Origin: Lachnospiraceae bacterium
GTDB taxonomy: Bacteria; Bacillota; Clostridia; Lachnospirales; Lachnospiraceae
Direction of reading: 5' to 3'
NCBI GenBank assembly: GCA_900771995.1
Contig: CAAGQC010000051.1
Coordinates: forward strand, 1-22,473
DNA: 22,473 nt
The position numbers were made by a program, and so were the translations under genes. The notes beneath the pieces are model-generated. The model made no database searches and had not been told where the DNA came from. It saw only the letters and a list, made by a program, of their open reading frames with translations. The number at the start of each line of letters is the position of its first letter. The first letter of the stretch is position 1. This document shows positions 1 to 6,860 of the stretch, piece by piece.

Positions 1-87
1 GGTCTTGCATGGAAACGGTATCCAATATTCTCTAAGGCGGCAGAGAAATTTATTGAACAGATAAGAGAGTTGATTGATAATCAATGA
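1..87 (+). CDS. LysR-family transcriptional regulator, C-terminal end (partial)
   Basis: The first reading frame is open from the window edge and ends at the TGA at 85-87, giving 28 residues that begin GLAWKRYPIFSKAAEKFI. The pattern of a small residue, AWK, then SKAAEKFI and a short helix is the usual end of the LysR substrate-binding domain, where the last helix packs on subdomain I. Only this end is visible, so the effector, target genes and DNA-binding domain are unknown. The next gene downstream on this strand is an AraC-type regulator 534 bases away, too far to assume an operon. Other proteins with a similar amphipathic tail cannot be excluded from so short a piece. Confidence 0.6.
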   Translation, partial: GLAWKRYPIFSKAAEKFIEQIRELIDNQ

Positions 88-411
88 ATATTAAAAAGAA
101 GCTGGCAACGCCATGTCAAAATTATCGTCGGGTATGCTCTAGTGTATCGCAGAGAGTAGAATACAGATTGTCAGAACTATGTGAAAATCTAATACTGGTT
201 CTTGCTTTTATGTGGAATTGGGGAGAATCATATAAAGTTCAAAAATAACGGATGGCTTCCCGGATCAGATTGCCCGTTTTCTTTTTATCCATATAAAAAT
301 ACCTTTGCTTTAGCACCTTATGCCGGCCGGTCCGTACCCTTATGGTAACAATCCTTTGCAAAATGTGCAATCCATTGTAACGAGACTGCCGTATTTCCGC
401 GATTTTTGCGC

Positions 412-450
412 AAAAAAGTCCCCTCGGTGAGGGGGGAGCATACCGAGGGG
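412..450 (-). terminator. Rho-independent terminator (minus strand) without an evident gene
   Basis: CCCCTCGGT at 420-428 pairs perfectly with ACCGAGGGG at 442-450 across a 13-base loop. On the minus strand the stem is followed by AC and six T (412-417), the classic intrinsic terminator. On the plus strand it is followed by a purine-rich stretch, so it works for minus-strand transcription. No minus-strand gene lies just upstream; the minus-strand frame across 499-732 overlaps the AraC gene and lacks a ribosome site. Confidence 0.65.
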
Positions 451-551
451 GATAGAGAGAAAAGTATTTTTGAAAGAGGCGGGTTCCTTTTTCAGTTATT
501 ATAATAGCTTAATTAATTTATATTTACTGCTGTTTTTATAGCTTGTTTTAA

Positions 552-580
552 TTGAAAATACTGTTTTTTTGTGGTATTCT
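552..580 (+). promoter_or_regulatory. Sigma-A promoter of the AraC-type gene
   Basis: TTGAAA at 552-557 and TATTCT at 575-580 are separated by 17 bases. The predicted start near 587 gives a short leader ahead of the start codon at 622. A GAGGG ribosome site lies 7-8 bases before that ATG. Confidence 0.6.
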
Positions 581-621
581 GACTGCAACACTGGGAATAC
601 ACTGGAAATGAGGGAACCGCT

Positions 622-1485
622 ATGGATATCACAACGAAAAAAGGAAAACGGGGCAGAAAAGATATTGACCGGATCATCGTGGAAAAGGGCCGCAGAGGCG
701 ATTTTTCTCCTCTGCAGCCCGATCATTATCACAGCTTTTATGAAATTTTCTATCTGTGGTCCGGAAGCTGCCGTTTCCTGTTAAAAGATACGGTCTACCA
801 GATGGAAGCAGGGGATCTGGTCTTCATTGCCCCTGGAGAATTGCATCACTCCCTGTATTCCGCCGGAGAGATCTGTGAGATCGTGATGATCTATTTCAAA
901 GAAGAATATCTGCATTTATCGGACTGGTCTGCCGACAGCCTCACTTCCATATCCGGGCAAGGGCTGCAGCTGCATTCCTTCATGGGCAGCGTTCCTACGG
1001 TATACCAGGAATATCTGCACTCCCTGCTGACCCGGATGCTCACCGAGAATTCCCGGTTCGACCGCTACTCCGAACATTTTGAGCGGTGCTATCTGGAAGA
1101 ACTTCTGCTGATGCTGATGCGTCATTCCGTCATGAATGAGAAGGAACCGGATCTGCTGAATTCCCGGGATGCAGACATCCTGCTGGCCACAAAATACATT
1201 TACAACAATTTCCGCAGGCCCCTGACGCTGGAGGAAGTCTCCTCCGTGGCATCCTTAAGTCCCACCTATTTCAGCAAGAAATTCAAGCTGATCACCGGCA
1301 TGGGATTCAAGGAATATTTAAACTACGTGCGGCTCAAACACGCCCAGACGGCGCTTCTCACCACTGACAGTTCCATCACGGATATCGCTCTGGAATACGG
1401 CTTCAACGACAGCAACTATTTCAAAGATCTGTTTAAAAAAGTATACGGAAAATCTCCCCGGGAATATCGGAAGAACCCGGACTGA
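622..1485 (+). CDS. AraC-family transcriptional regulator with N-terminal cupin
   Basis: The protein has 287 residues, the usual length of the family. Residues about 30-95 form a cupin-like sensor domain (HYHSFYEIFYLWSGSC, then a GDLVFIAPGELHH turn), typical of AraC members that bind a small sugar or metabolite. Residues about 186-284 hold the double helix-turn-helix: the first around LTLEEVSSVASLSPTYFSKKF, shown here only as its start LTLEEVSSVASLSPTYF, and the second around ITDIALEYGFNDSNYF, ending in the conserved GKSPREYR. The start at 622 is preceded by GAGGG. The gene is transcribed alone from its own promoter and converges with the next gene, whose stop lies 8 bases away. Neither neighbour is a sugar gene, so the ligand and regulon cannot be inferred. 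Confidence 0.92.
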   Translation: MDITTKKGKRGRKDIDRIIVEKGRRGDFSPLQPDHYHSFYEIFYLWSGSCRFLLKDTVYQMEAGDLVFIAPGELHHSLYSAGEICEIVMIYFKEEYLHLSDWSADSLTSISGQGLQLHSFMGSVPTVYQEYLHSLLTRMLTENSRFDRYSEHFERCYLEELLLMLMRHSVMNEKEPDLLNSRDADILLATKYIYNNFRRPLTLEEVSSVASLSPTYFSKKFKLITGMGFKEYLNYVRLKHAQTALLTTDSSITDIALEYGFNDSNYFKDLFKKVYGKSPREYRKNPD

Positions 1486-1493
1486 TTCCGGTT

Positions 1494-2636
1494 CTACCGC
1501 TCGTCTTCCTCCAGGAATCTTTTCCAGAATTCCTCTTCCTGCGCGTGAGGAACTTCTTCTCCCTCGGCGAAGCTCTGCAGATAGTTTAACGCCTTCTGAT
1601 ACTGGGAGGGGTCTGTGAATTCCATGCGCCACAGCTCCTCTCCTTCCTGCCCTTCGGTGAATTTCTTACACCAGATGCCTTCCTCCGTAAAACAGGTAAT
1701 ATACCAGGTCTTCGGATCGCTGTTCTCTTCCGTGGTCTTCACACTCTGGGCCAGAATACTGTCCACGTCATCCGGCTTTTTTTCAGTCTCCGACACGTCT
1801 GTCAGTTCCTTTTCCAGCCGTTCCGCCTTCTCCTTTTCGATCTTCTCCTCCAGCGCCGCCCGGATGGCATCCTGCACACTGTCGAACTTCTCTAAGAAGT
1901 TGTCCCACTCTGCTATGCTGAATTCCTGATTTCCGATCCGGAATTTGGTCTCTGTGTCACCATTCTGCAACTTGTCGTAGATCTCCTGCATTTTCTCCCT
2001 GATCTGCGCCATGAGGCTTAAATCCTCTTTTTCCGGTTTTCCGGCCGTTCCGGAAGGATCCGTTCCCGCTGCCTTGTCCGCATCTGTGGTATCCGAAGCC
2101 TCCTCGCTGTCGTCTACATCGTCACCGTTCTCCATGTCATCCAGTTCTTTCTTCATCTGCCGGATCTTGTTGTCCCTGGCCAGTGCCTCCAGGATCCGCC
2201 TCACATCCTCCGGACTGAACATGCCGATGGCCTTGGACAGAGCATCAATGTTATCCCTGTTCACCAACAGGCTTCCGCCGCCGGACAGTTGGATATTGAT
2301 GCAGTTCTCTTTATTGGTGGTGTCCCCCAGTGTCAGACGGTTATGTTCATAGTCGCAGACAAAGACCACTCCGTTATACTCAATGATACCGTCCTCCGCC
2401 ATTTCCCCATAGGGCACCTTGTCCTTGCCCTCGATATGGCGGGCCAGCTGTACGCCACGGGTCACCGGGGTCTTCACAGTATCGTCTTCTCTTGCTGATT
2501 CTCCGATGCTCTCTGCGAAACGGGACTCTGCCGCCTCCGCCACACCTCCCAGCGCACTCTGTACCTCTCCTGCATTTACTCTCTTCTGTGTCTCATACAC
2601 AAATGTCCTTCCGTAGCCGATTCCTGTTACTGCCAT
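1494..2636 (-). CDS. Uncharacterised acidic protein with coiled-coil segments
   Basis: The frame is open from 2729, but the ATG at 2634-2636 is preferred because GGAGAGGGAGAG precedes it and the upstream codons would be read from a terminator hairpin. The product has 380 residues. The N-terminus MAVTGIGYGRTFVYET has no signal peptide. Residues 73-150 look like a compact domain (VPYGEMAEDGIIEYNGVVFV through LSGGGSLLVNRDNIDALSKA). Residues 155-205 are a charged, D/E/S-rich linker. Residues 205-290 are strongly helical and charged, probably coiled coil, and the C-terminal 70 residues contain a W/F-rich part (WYITCFTEEGIWCKKF). I recall similar proteins of unknown function in Lachnospiraceae, but I cannot name the family with confidence. 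No membrane segment is seen. Confidence 0.8.
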   Translation of the reverse strand: MAVTGIGYGRTFVYETQKRVNAGEVQSALGGVAEAAESRFAESIGESAREDDTVKTPVTRGVQLARHIEGKDKVPYGEMAEDGIIEYNGVVFVCDYEHNRLTLGDTTNKENCINIQLSGGGSLLVNRDNIDALSKAIGMFSPEDVRRILEALARDNKIRQMKKELDDMENGDDVDDSEEASDTTDADKAAGTDPSGTAGKPEKEDLSLMAQIREKMQEIYDKLQNGDTETKFRIGNQEFSIAEWDNFLEKFDSVQDAIRAALEEKIEKEKAERLEKELTDVSETEKKPDDVDSILAQSVKTTEENSDPKTWYITCFTEEGIWCKKFTEGQEGEELWRMEFTDPSQYQKALNYLQSFAEGEEVPHAQEEEFWKRFLEEDER

Positions 2637-2677
2637 AGTACTCTCCCTCTCCGGACAGTGATCTCTGCCCAATAAAA

Positions 2678-2711
2678 ACGGATGGTCGCCTCCTGTGAGG
2701 CAGCCATCCGT
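2678..2711 (-). terminator. Hairpin with T tract between the membrane-protein gene and the 1494-2636 gene
   Basis: ACGGATGG (2678-2685) pairs with CCATCCGT (2704-2711), and inside it GCCTC (2688-2692) pairs with GAGGC (2697-2701) around a CTGT tetraloop. A 2x2 internal loop separates the two stems. On the minus strand the hairpin is followed by TTTTTATT (2678-2671), so it should terminate the transcript from 2798-3430. On the plus strand AGCTTTTT follows, so it may act in both directions. Only about 40 bases separate it from the next start codon at 2636. Confidence 0.7.
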
Positions 2712-2797
2712 AGCTTTTTCTCCATCCATGGTGTCTGTATTTTCCTATATAATGATATCGGAAAATTTCAGAAAAACCTTAGGCATAGTTCCAATTT

Positions 2798-3430
2798 TTA
2801 TAAAAGAAAGATCCATCCCAGCATGGATACCATGGCGGCAATGTGCATGGTGCCCACGATCTTAAACGGGAACAGCAGCAGAACAAAGGGTACAATGGTG
2901 AAAACCAGGGCCCAGAGGGGGAATCCGATAATGCCGGTGGCAATGGCTATGATCAGCGCCACAATATAGGCAGACAATCCCACACCGCAGACCCGCAGAA
3001 CCGGCGCATTGTTTAAGAGATCCAGCATCATGTCTTTGGCTGTGCGGTCCCGGCCCAGCTGCAGGAAGACATACTCTGCCAGACCACATTTCACATGATA
3101 AGCGGCTCCCAGAATGCAGGAACAGGTGATGGCCACGAACATCACGCCTCCCAGAATCTTTGACCGCTCAAAGGTATAGACCGCCAGTGCAAAATAGCTG
3201 AAAAATTCAAACACCAGCGCAAAGGCTCCCAGTACCGCGGAACGCAGAGGAACCGCTGCCGGTACCCCCTCCATCATTTCCGCCAGCACACCGTCCTTTT
3301 CGATCTCTTTGATATTGTCGAATTTGATGGTTCCGTTGGGAAAGATACTCAGGATCCGGTCGCAATACATGTTAATGGCATGCCCGATGATTCCCAGTGC
3401 GATCATTACTCGTATCATTGTTACCGTCAT
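2798..3430 (-). CDS. Small multi-pass membrane protein, function unknown
   Basis: The protein has 210 residues with about five or six hydrophobic segments: residues 4-20, 62-86, 92-112, 146-168, 170-188 and 190-209. A hydrophilic stretch at 24-58 (FPNGTIKFDNIKEIEKDG) follows the first segment and should form one loop. Polar residues within or beside membrane segments (HAINMYCDR at 17-25, AAYHVKCG at 109-116, GTMHIAAMVSMLGW near the end) suggest a functional core rather than a simple anchor. The overall pattern resembles DUF6796-like clostridial membrane proteins, but that is a guess. AAGGAG lies 7 bases before the ATG. The gene has its own promoter with an operator-like site and its own terminator. 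Confidence 0.75.
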   Translation of the reverse strand: MTVTMIRVMIALGIIGHAINMYCDRILSIFPNGTIKFDNIKEIEKDGVLAEMMEGVPAAVPLRSAVLGAFALVFEFFSYFALAVYTFERSKILGGVMFVAITCSCILGAAYHVKCGLAEYVFLQLGRDRTAKDMMLDLLNNAPVLRVCGVGLSAYIVALIIAIATGIIGFPLWALVFTIVPFVLLLFPFKIVGTMHIAAMVSMLGWIFLL

Positions 3431-3470
3431 AATTTTTCTCCTTTTCCATATCGATTCTGTTACGTCCGAA

Positions 3471-3487
3471 GTTAGATTAGACTAATT
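3471..3487. promoter_or_regulatory. Operator-like site at the start of the membrane-protein transcript
   Basis: GTTAGATTAGACTAATT lies just downstream of the -10 box of the minus-strand promoter, across the expected transcription start. TTAG/CTAA form an inverted repeat. Fourteen of 17 bases match the site at 10429-10445 (GTTAGTCTTGACTAATT on the minus strand), which overlaps the -35 box of an ABC transporter promoter. Confidence 0.45.
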
Positions 3488-3489
3488 AA

Positions 3490-3518
3490 ATTTTATCACT
3501 ACTTCCACGATTTTGCAA
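3490..3518 (-). promoter_or_regulatory. Promoter of the 2798-3430 membrane-protein gene
   Basis: Read on the minus strand, TTGCAA (3518-3513) and TAAAAT (3495-3490) are separated by 17 bases, and TGA precedes TAAAAT to give an extended -10. Transcription should start near 3483, leaving a leader of roughly 50 bases. Confidence 0.6.
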
Positions 3519-3639
3519 TTCTGTCAGGAAGTGTCCGCCTGTTTTTCTTCCAGTCTCCCTCTTGTTTTTTATATCCTGCTGCTTTATAATAACAGTAGCA
3601 ATACCTAAAACTGACTTTAGGTCAATAGCCGTTTTTAAA

Positions 3640-3656
3640 AATTTTTGAGAAAAATT
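3640..3656. promoter_or_regulatory. Possible CodY-type box upstream of the symporter promoter
   Basis: AATTTTTGAGAAAAATT is an inverted repeat of 7-base arms around GAG, ending 5 bases before the -35 box of the symporter gene. The inner 15 bases match the CodY consensus AATTTTCWGAAAATT at 12 positions by eye. Repression by CodY of an amino-acid transporter would be typical of Firmicutes, but AT-rich sequence produces such matches by chance. Confidence 0.3.
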
Positions 3657-3661
3657 TTCTC

Positions 3662-3690
3662 TTGCGGCATCTTTATCTCTATGTTATACT
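3662..3690 (+). promoter_or_regulatory. Promoter of the AgcS-type symporter
   Basis: TTGCGG (3662-3667) and TATACT (3685-3690) are separated by 17 bases. TGT precedes TATACT, making an extended -10. The predicted start near 3697 gives a leader of about 109 bases that contains a terminator hairpin. Confidence 0.6.
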
Positions 3691-3731
3691 GGGAAAAAAT
3701 AAAAACGAAATACAGATCAGGTAACTATGTC

Positions 3732-3768
3732 AGCGTGGACATCTTCGGATGTCTGCGCTTTTTCTTTT
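3732..3768 (+). terminator. Leader terminator (attenuator candidate) ahead of the symporter
   Basis: GACATC (3738-3743) and GATGTC (3748-3753) form a stem capped by TTCG, a very stable tetraloop. The stem is extended by AGCG (3732-3735) with CGCT (3756-3759) across a TG/TG internal loop, and is followed by TTTTTCTTTT. It lies between the promoter at 3662-3690 and the symporter start at 3806. No riboswitch-sized aptamer fits in the 35 bases between the transcription start and the hairpin. Confidence 0.7.
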
Positions 3769-3805
3769 ACGGAAGTGCCTGGTCAGGCAAAGGAGGAGAA
3801 TGTAT

Positions 3806-5284
3806 ATGGTAGAGTTCATTACTAAGGTGAACAGCGCCGTCAATGGTTTCGTATGGGGTGTCCCCATGCTGGTGCTGTTGGTGGGCACCGGTATTCTGAT
3901 GACGATCCTGACGAGATTTTTCCAGTTGTCCCACATCGGACACTGGTTCAAAAATACGGTGGGCGGAATCTTTCACGACAAACATGTAACGAAGCACACG
4001 GAGGCCGGGGATCAGTCCATCTCCCAGTTCCAGTCGCTGTGTACCGCACTGGCGGCCACCATCGGTACCGGTAATATTGTCGGTGTGGCCAGTGCTCTGG
4101 TGGCGGGTGGTCCCGGCGCCATCTTCTGGATGTGGATTGTGGCTTTCTTCGGCATGATGACCAATTACTCTGAAAATGTACTGGGCATCTACTACCGACG
4201 CCGGAATTCCAGAGGGGAGTGGAGCGGCGGTGCCATGTACTATCTGAAGGACGGTCTCGGCTCCTATAAGGGCTGCAAACAGATCGGTGCCGTACTGGCT
4301 GTGTTGTTCTCTGCTTTCTGCCTGTTGGCTTCCTTCGGTATCGGCAACATGAGTCAGGTCAATTCCATCGCAGCCAACATGACTTCCGCCTTTTCCATTC
4401 CCGCTACCGCCACCGGCATCGTTCTGGTGATTATCGGGGCTCTGGTCATTGTGGGAGGATTAAAGCGGATCGCTGCTGTCACCGAGAAACTGGTTCCTTT
4501 TATGGCCATCGCCTATGTCATCGGTGCGCTGGTGATCTTCTTCGTAAATATCAGTCATGTCGGTGCCGTGTTCACCGCTATTTTCAAAGGGGCTTTCGGT
4601 CTCCGTGCCGTGGGTGGCGGTATCGTTGGCTCCGGTGTGAAGCTGGCGCTGACCTGGGGCATGAAACGCGGCGTCTTCTCCAACGAAGCCGGTCTTGGTT
4701 CCTCCGTCATGGTACATTCCAGTTCCAATGTAAAGGAGCCCGTGCGTCAGGGTATGTGGGGTATCTTCGAAGTATTTGCCGACACCATGGTTGTATGTAC
4801 GCTGACAGCTTTCGCGGTTCTGTCCTCCGGACTGATCGATCTGGACACCGGTGCCGTACTGGTGGATGTGTCCGGTTCCGCCTTGGTAGGTCAGGCTTTC
4901 GCTACCGTATTCGGCAGCTTCGGTCCCGCCTTCATCGCCATTGCGATCCTGCTGTTCGCATTTTCTACCGTATTGGGCTGGAGCCACTACGGATCTAAAG
5001 CCTGTGAATATTTATTCGGTACGAAATCCACCATGGTCTACAAGGTTGCATTCGTACTGATGATCTTTATCGGCTGCACCATGAACTTAGGGCTTGCCTG
5101 GGATCTGTCCGATACCTTCAACGGTCTGATGGCGATCCCCAACCTGATCGGTGTCATAGCCCTGTCTCCCGTAGTAATGAAGATCACGAAAAATTACGTG
5201 GCACGTATCATTAAAAAAGAAGACGTAAAGCCCATGTTATCTGTCTTCCCAGAGATTCAGGAAGAACAGGAAAAGGCCATGTAA
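3806..5284 (+). CDS. AgcS/AlsT-family sodium:alanine/glycine symporter
   Basis: This is a sodium-coupled importer of small neutral amino acids in the cytoplasmic membrane. From the ATG at 3806 it has 492 residues, typical of the family. The signature GGPGAIFWMWIVAFFG at residues 101-116 fits the PROSITE pattern for sodium:alanine symporters, and IGTGNIVGVASAL just before it belongs to the LeuT-like core. About ten or eleven hydrophobic segments can be counted. AGGAGG at 3791-3796 lies 9 bases before 3806. The in-frame ATG at 3800 would be only 3 bases away, and the longer frame from 3749 would start inside the terminator hairpin. Alanine versus glycine specificity cannot be read from the sequence. 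The gene converges on the MATE gene with a 12-base gap. Confidence 0.93.
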   Translation: MVEFITKVNSAVNGFVWGVPMLVLLVGTGILMTILTRFFQLSHIGHWFKNTVGGIFHDKHVTKHTEAGDQSISQFQSLCTALAATIGTGNIVGVASALVAGGPGAIFWMWIVAFFGMMTNYSENVLGIYYRRRNSRGEWSGGAMYYLKDGLGSYKGCKQIGAVLAVLFSAFCLLASFGIGNMSQVNSIAANMTSAFSIPATATGIVLVIIGALVIVGGLKRIAAVTEKLVPFMAIAYVIGALVIFFVNISHVGAVFTAIFKGAFGLRAVGGGIVGSGVKLALTWGMKRGVFSNEAGLGSSVMVHSSSNVKEPVRQGMWGIFEVFADTMVVCTLTAFAVLSSGLIDLDTGAVLVDVSGSALVGQAFATVFGSFGPAFIAIAILLFAFSTVLGWSHYGSKACEYLFGTKSTMVYKVAFVLMIFIGCTMNLGLAWDLSDTFNGLMAIPNLIGVIALSPVVMKITKNYVARIIKKEDVKPMLSVFPEIQEEQEKAM

Positions 5285-5296
5285 TTTAACTTAGAA

Positions 5297-6658
5297 TCAT
5301 ACTTCTTCTCTGGTAATATTCTTCGCCCACTTGCCCTCGCGGTAATGCTTAATGACCCAGGGCCATTTGACGAATTCATCGGTACATAACAGGAAATAGA
5401 CCCACAGCACCGGGAGTTTCAGTACAAATGCGGCGAAGAATCCCAGAGGGATCGCATAGCACCACATATCGATCGTATCGCAGATCAGGCCGAACTTCGT
5501 ATCTCCGCCGGCCCGGAATACTCCGGCGATCAGCGCCGTATTCACGGCAGCGCCCATAATATAATAAGTATTGATAAGCAGCATATATTTCAGATAATGC
5601 ATGGCAGTGTCATTCAATGTAGCAAACCGTAACACAAAGGGTGTAATGGCCAGTACGATCAGGCCGCCTATAGCTCCGGTGATTACCGTCATCTTCAACA
5701 TCCGGGAAGCGTAACTCTTCGACTTCTCTAGGTCGCCTTGTCCCATAATATTTCCCAGCAATATACCACCTGCACTGGCAATGGCAAAACAGAATACCGT
5801 GCCGATATTGCGCACTACGACAACCAGTGAATTAGCAGCCACCGCATCTGTTCCCAGATGCCCAAGGATCACGGAATACATGGAAAACGCCACACTCCAG
5901 GACACATCGTTGCAAAGTGCGGGCAGAGACAGACGCATGAAATCTTGTGTCAGCACCTTACTGTGAACGAACAGGTACTTCGGATGCAGTTTTACATTTT
6001 TGCTCAAGAAAGATACAATGAAGCATGCCACCAGTTCCACCAGTCGGGACAGGGCTGTGGCAATGGCGACACCAGTAGCTCCCAGCTTCGGCATACCGAA
6101 CAGTCCGAAGATAAATGTGGCATTCAGAATAACATTCAATACGAAAGCCAGCATATTCAACGCCATACTGACCGTCACACGGCCCACGCTGCGCAGGATG
6201 GCAAGATAGACCTCCGTGATACCCCAGCACAGATAGGTAATGCCCATGATCCGCAGATAGGAGGCTCCGATGGTGATCAGTTCCTGATCGGAGGTAAACA
6301 ACAGCATCATATATTGTGGCAGGAAAAATGCCACAAGTGCCACAAGTCCGGAAATGACCATGGAGAATCGCAGGGTAATGCCCTCCACCGTATGGATGGC
6401 CTCCAGATTTCCTTTTCCGTAATATTGGGCACACAGTAAGGATGCTCCCGTCCCCAGTCCGTAATACACCATAAATAGAATGTTAGAGTAATTCGCCGCC
6501 AGCGATACCGCGGAGATGGCGGACTGCCCCACATAATTCAACATAATGACATCCGCGGAGTTCACCGCCGCACTGAGCAGATTCTGTATGATGATCGGAA
6601 GCGTCAGTTTGAACATCTGCCGGTAGAAATCGTCTTTTTTCATCGCTTCTATTTTCAT
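5297..6658 (-). CDS. MATE-family cation/drug antiporter
   Basis: The protein has 453 residues with twelve hydrophobic segments in two similar halves, the standard MATE architecture. The N-terminal part (FKLTLPIIIQNLLSAAVNSA) and the continuing VGQSAISAVSLAANYSN are typical of the family, as is the second-half VAANSLVVVVRNIG. It should export cationic compounds by sodium or proton antiport from the cytoplasmic membrane. The substrate cannot be predicted; the DinF/NorM type and flippase relatives share this fold. AGAGGA lies 6 bases before the ATG at 6658. It is a single-gene unit with its own promoter at 6744-6771 and converges with the symporter gene. Confidence 0.93.
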   Translation of the reverse strand: MKIEAMKKDDFYRQMFKLTLPIIIQNLLSAAVNSADVIMLNYVGQSAISAVSLAANYSNILFMVYYGLGTGASLLCAQYYGKGNLEAIHTVEGITLRFSMVISGLVALVAFFLPQYMMLLFTSDQELITIGASYLRIMGITYLCWGITEVYLAILRSVGRVTVSMALNMLAFVLNVILNATFIFGLFGMPKLGATGVAIATALSRLVELVACFIVSFLSKNVKLHPKYLFVHSKVLTQDFMRLSLPALCNDVSWSVAFSMYSVILGHLGTDAVAANSLVVVVRNIGTVFCFAIASAGGILLGNIMGQGDLEKSKSYASRMLKMTVITGAIGGLIVLAITPFVLRFATLNDTAMHYLKYMLLINTYYIMGAAVNTALIAGVFRAGGDTKFGLICDTIDMWCYAIPLGFFAAFVLKLPVLWVYFLLCTDEFVKWPWVIKHYREGKWAKNITREEV

Positions 6659-6720
6659 GGTATTCCTCTCAGTTTCTGATTTATTGTTGTTTTCTACATA
6701 CCTGATTTTGTGTTTTGACT

Positions 6721-6808
6721 TTTACACATGTATTTCTCTGACAATTATACATACTCAAATCGTTTTTTCAACCTTTACGCATGTATTTTCCTGATATTCT
6801 TACTCAAA
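6721..6808. repeat. Imperfect tandem direct repeat at the MATE promoter
   Basis: A unit at 6721-6759 beginning TTTACACATGTATTTC and ending ATACTCAAA is followed by a related unit at 6774-6808 beginning TTTACGCATGTATTTT and ending TTACTCAAA. The period is 53 bases and the second unit is 5 bases shorter. The first unit carries the -10 box of the MATE promoter; the second has lost the TATAAT. Confidence 0.55.
6744..6771 (-). promoter_or_regulatory. Promoter of the MATE gene
   Basis: On the minus strand TTGAAA (6771-6766) and TATAAT (6749-6744) are separated by 16 bases. The leader of about 80 bases that follows is AT-rich, and no hairpin stands out. Confidence 0.6.
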
Positions 6809-6842
6809 AAAAATCCGGGATTGAAAATAACCCCGGATTTTT
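6806..6842 (-). terminator. Rho-independent terminator of the 6861-10374 ABC operon
   Basis: AAATCCGGG (6811-6819) pairs with CCCGGATTT (6832-6840), extended by the flanking A and T runs. On the minus strand the stem ends in eight T (6813-6806), and it lies 18 bases after the stop codon at 6861. The symmetrical A/T flanks mean that it could also stop plus-strand transcription. Confidence 0.85.
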
Positions 6843-6860
6843 CTGCATATGAAATTATGA

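Larger units (their letters stand above)
88..621. other. Intergenic region between the LysR end and the AraC gene
   Basis: This stretch of 534 bases holds no convincing protein-coding gene. Visible elements are a weak hairpin at 247-278 (AACG/CGTT plus GGC/GCC, followed by two T runs) that could end the LysR transcript, a strong minus-strand terminator at 412-450, a TATAAT box on the minus strand at 498-503, and the plus-strand promoter of the AraC gene at 552-580. The remainder is AT-rich and looks like decayed sequence. Confidence 0.6.

Noticed and set aside
2637..2729. Longer start of the uncharacterised protein at 2729
   Set aside because: The extra 31 codons run through the terminator hairpin, with no suitably spaced ribosome site, whereas 2636 has a strong one.
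3697..3805. Glycine or other riboswitch in the symporter leader
   Set aside because: Only about 35 bases precede the terminator hairpin, and no aptamer core is visible.
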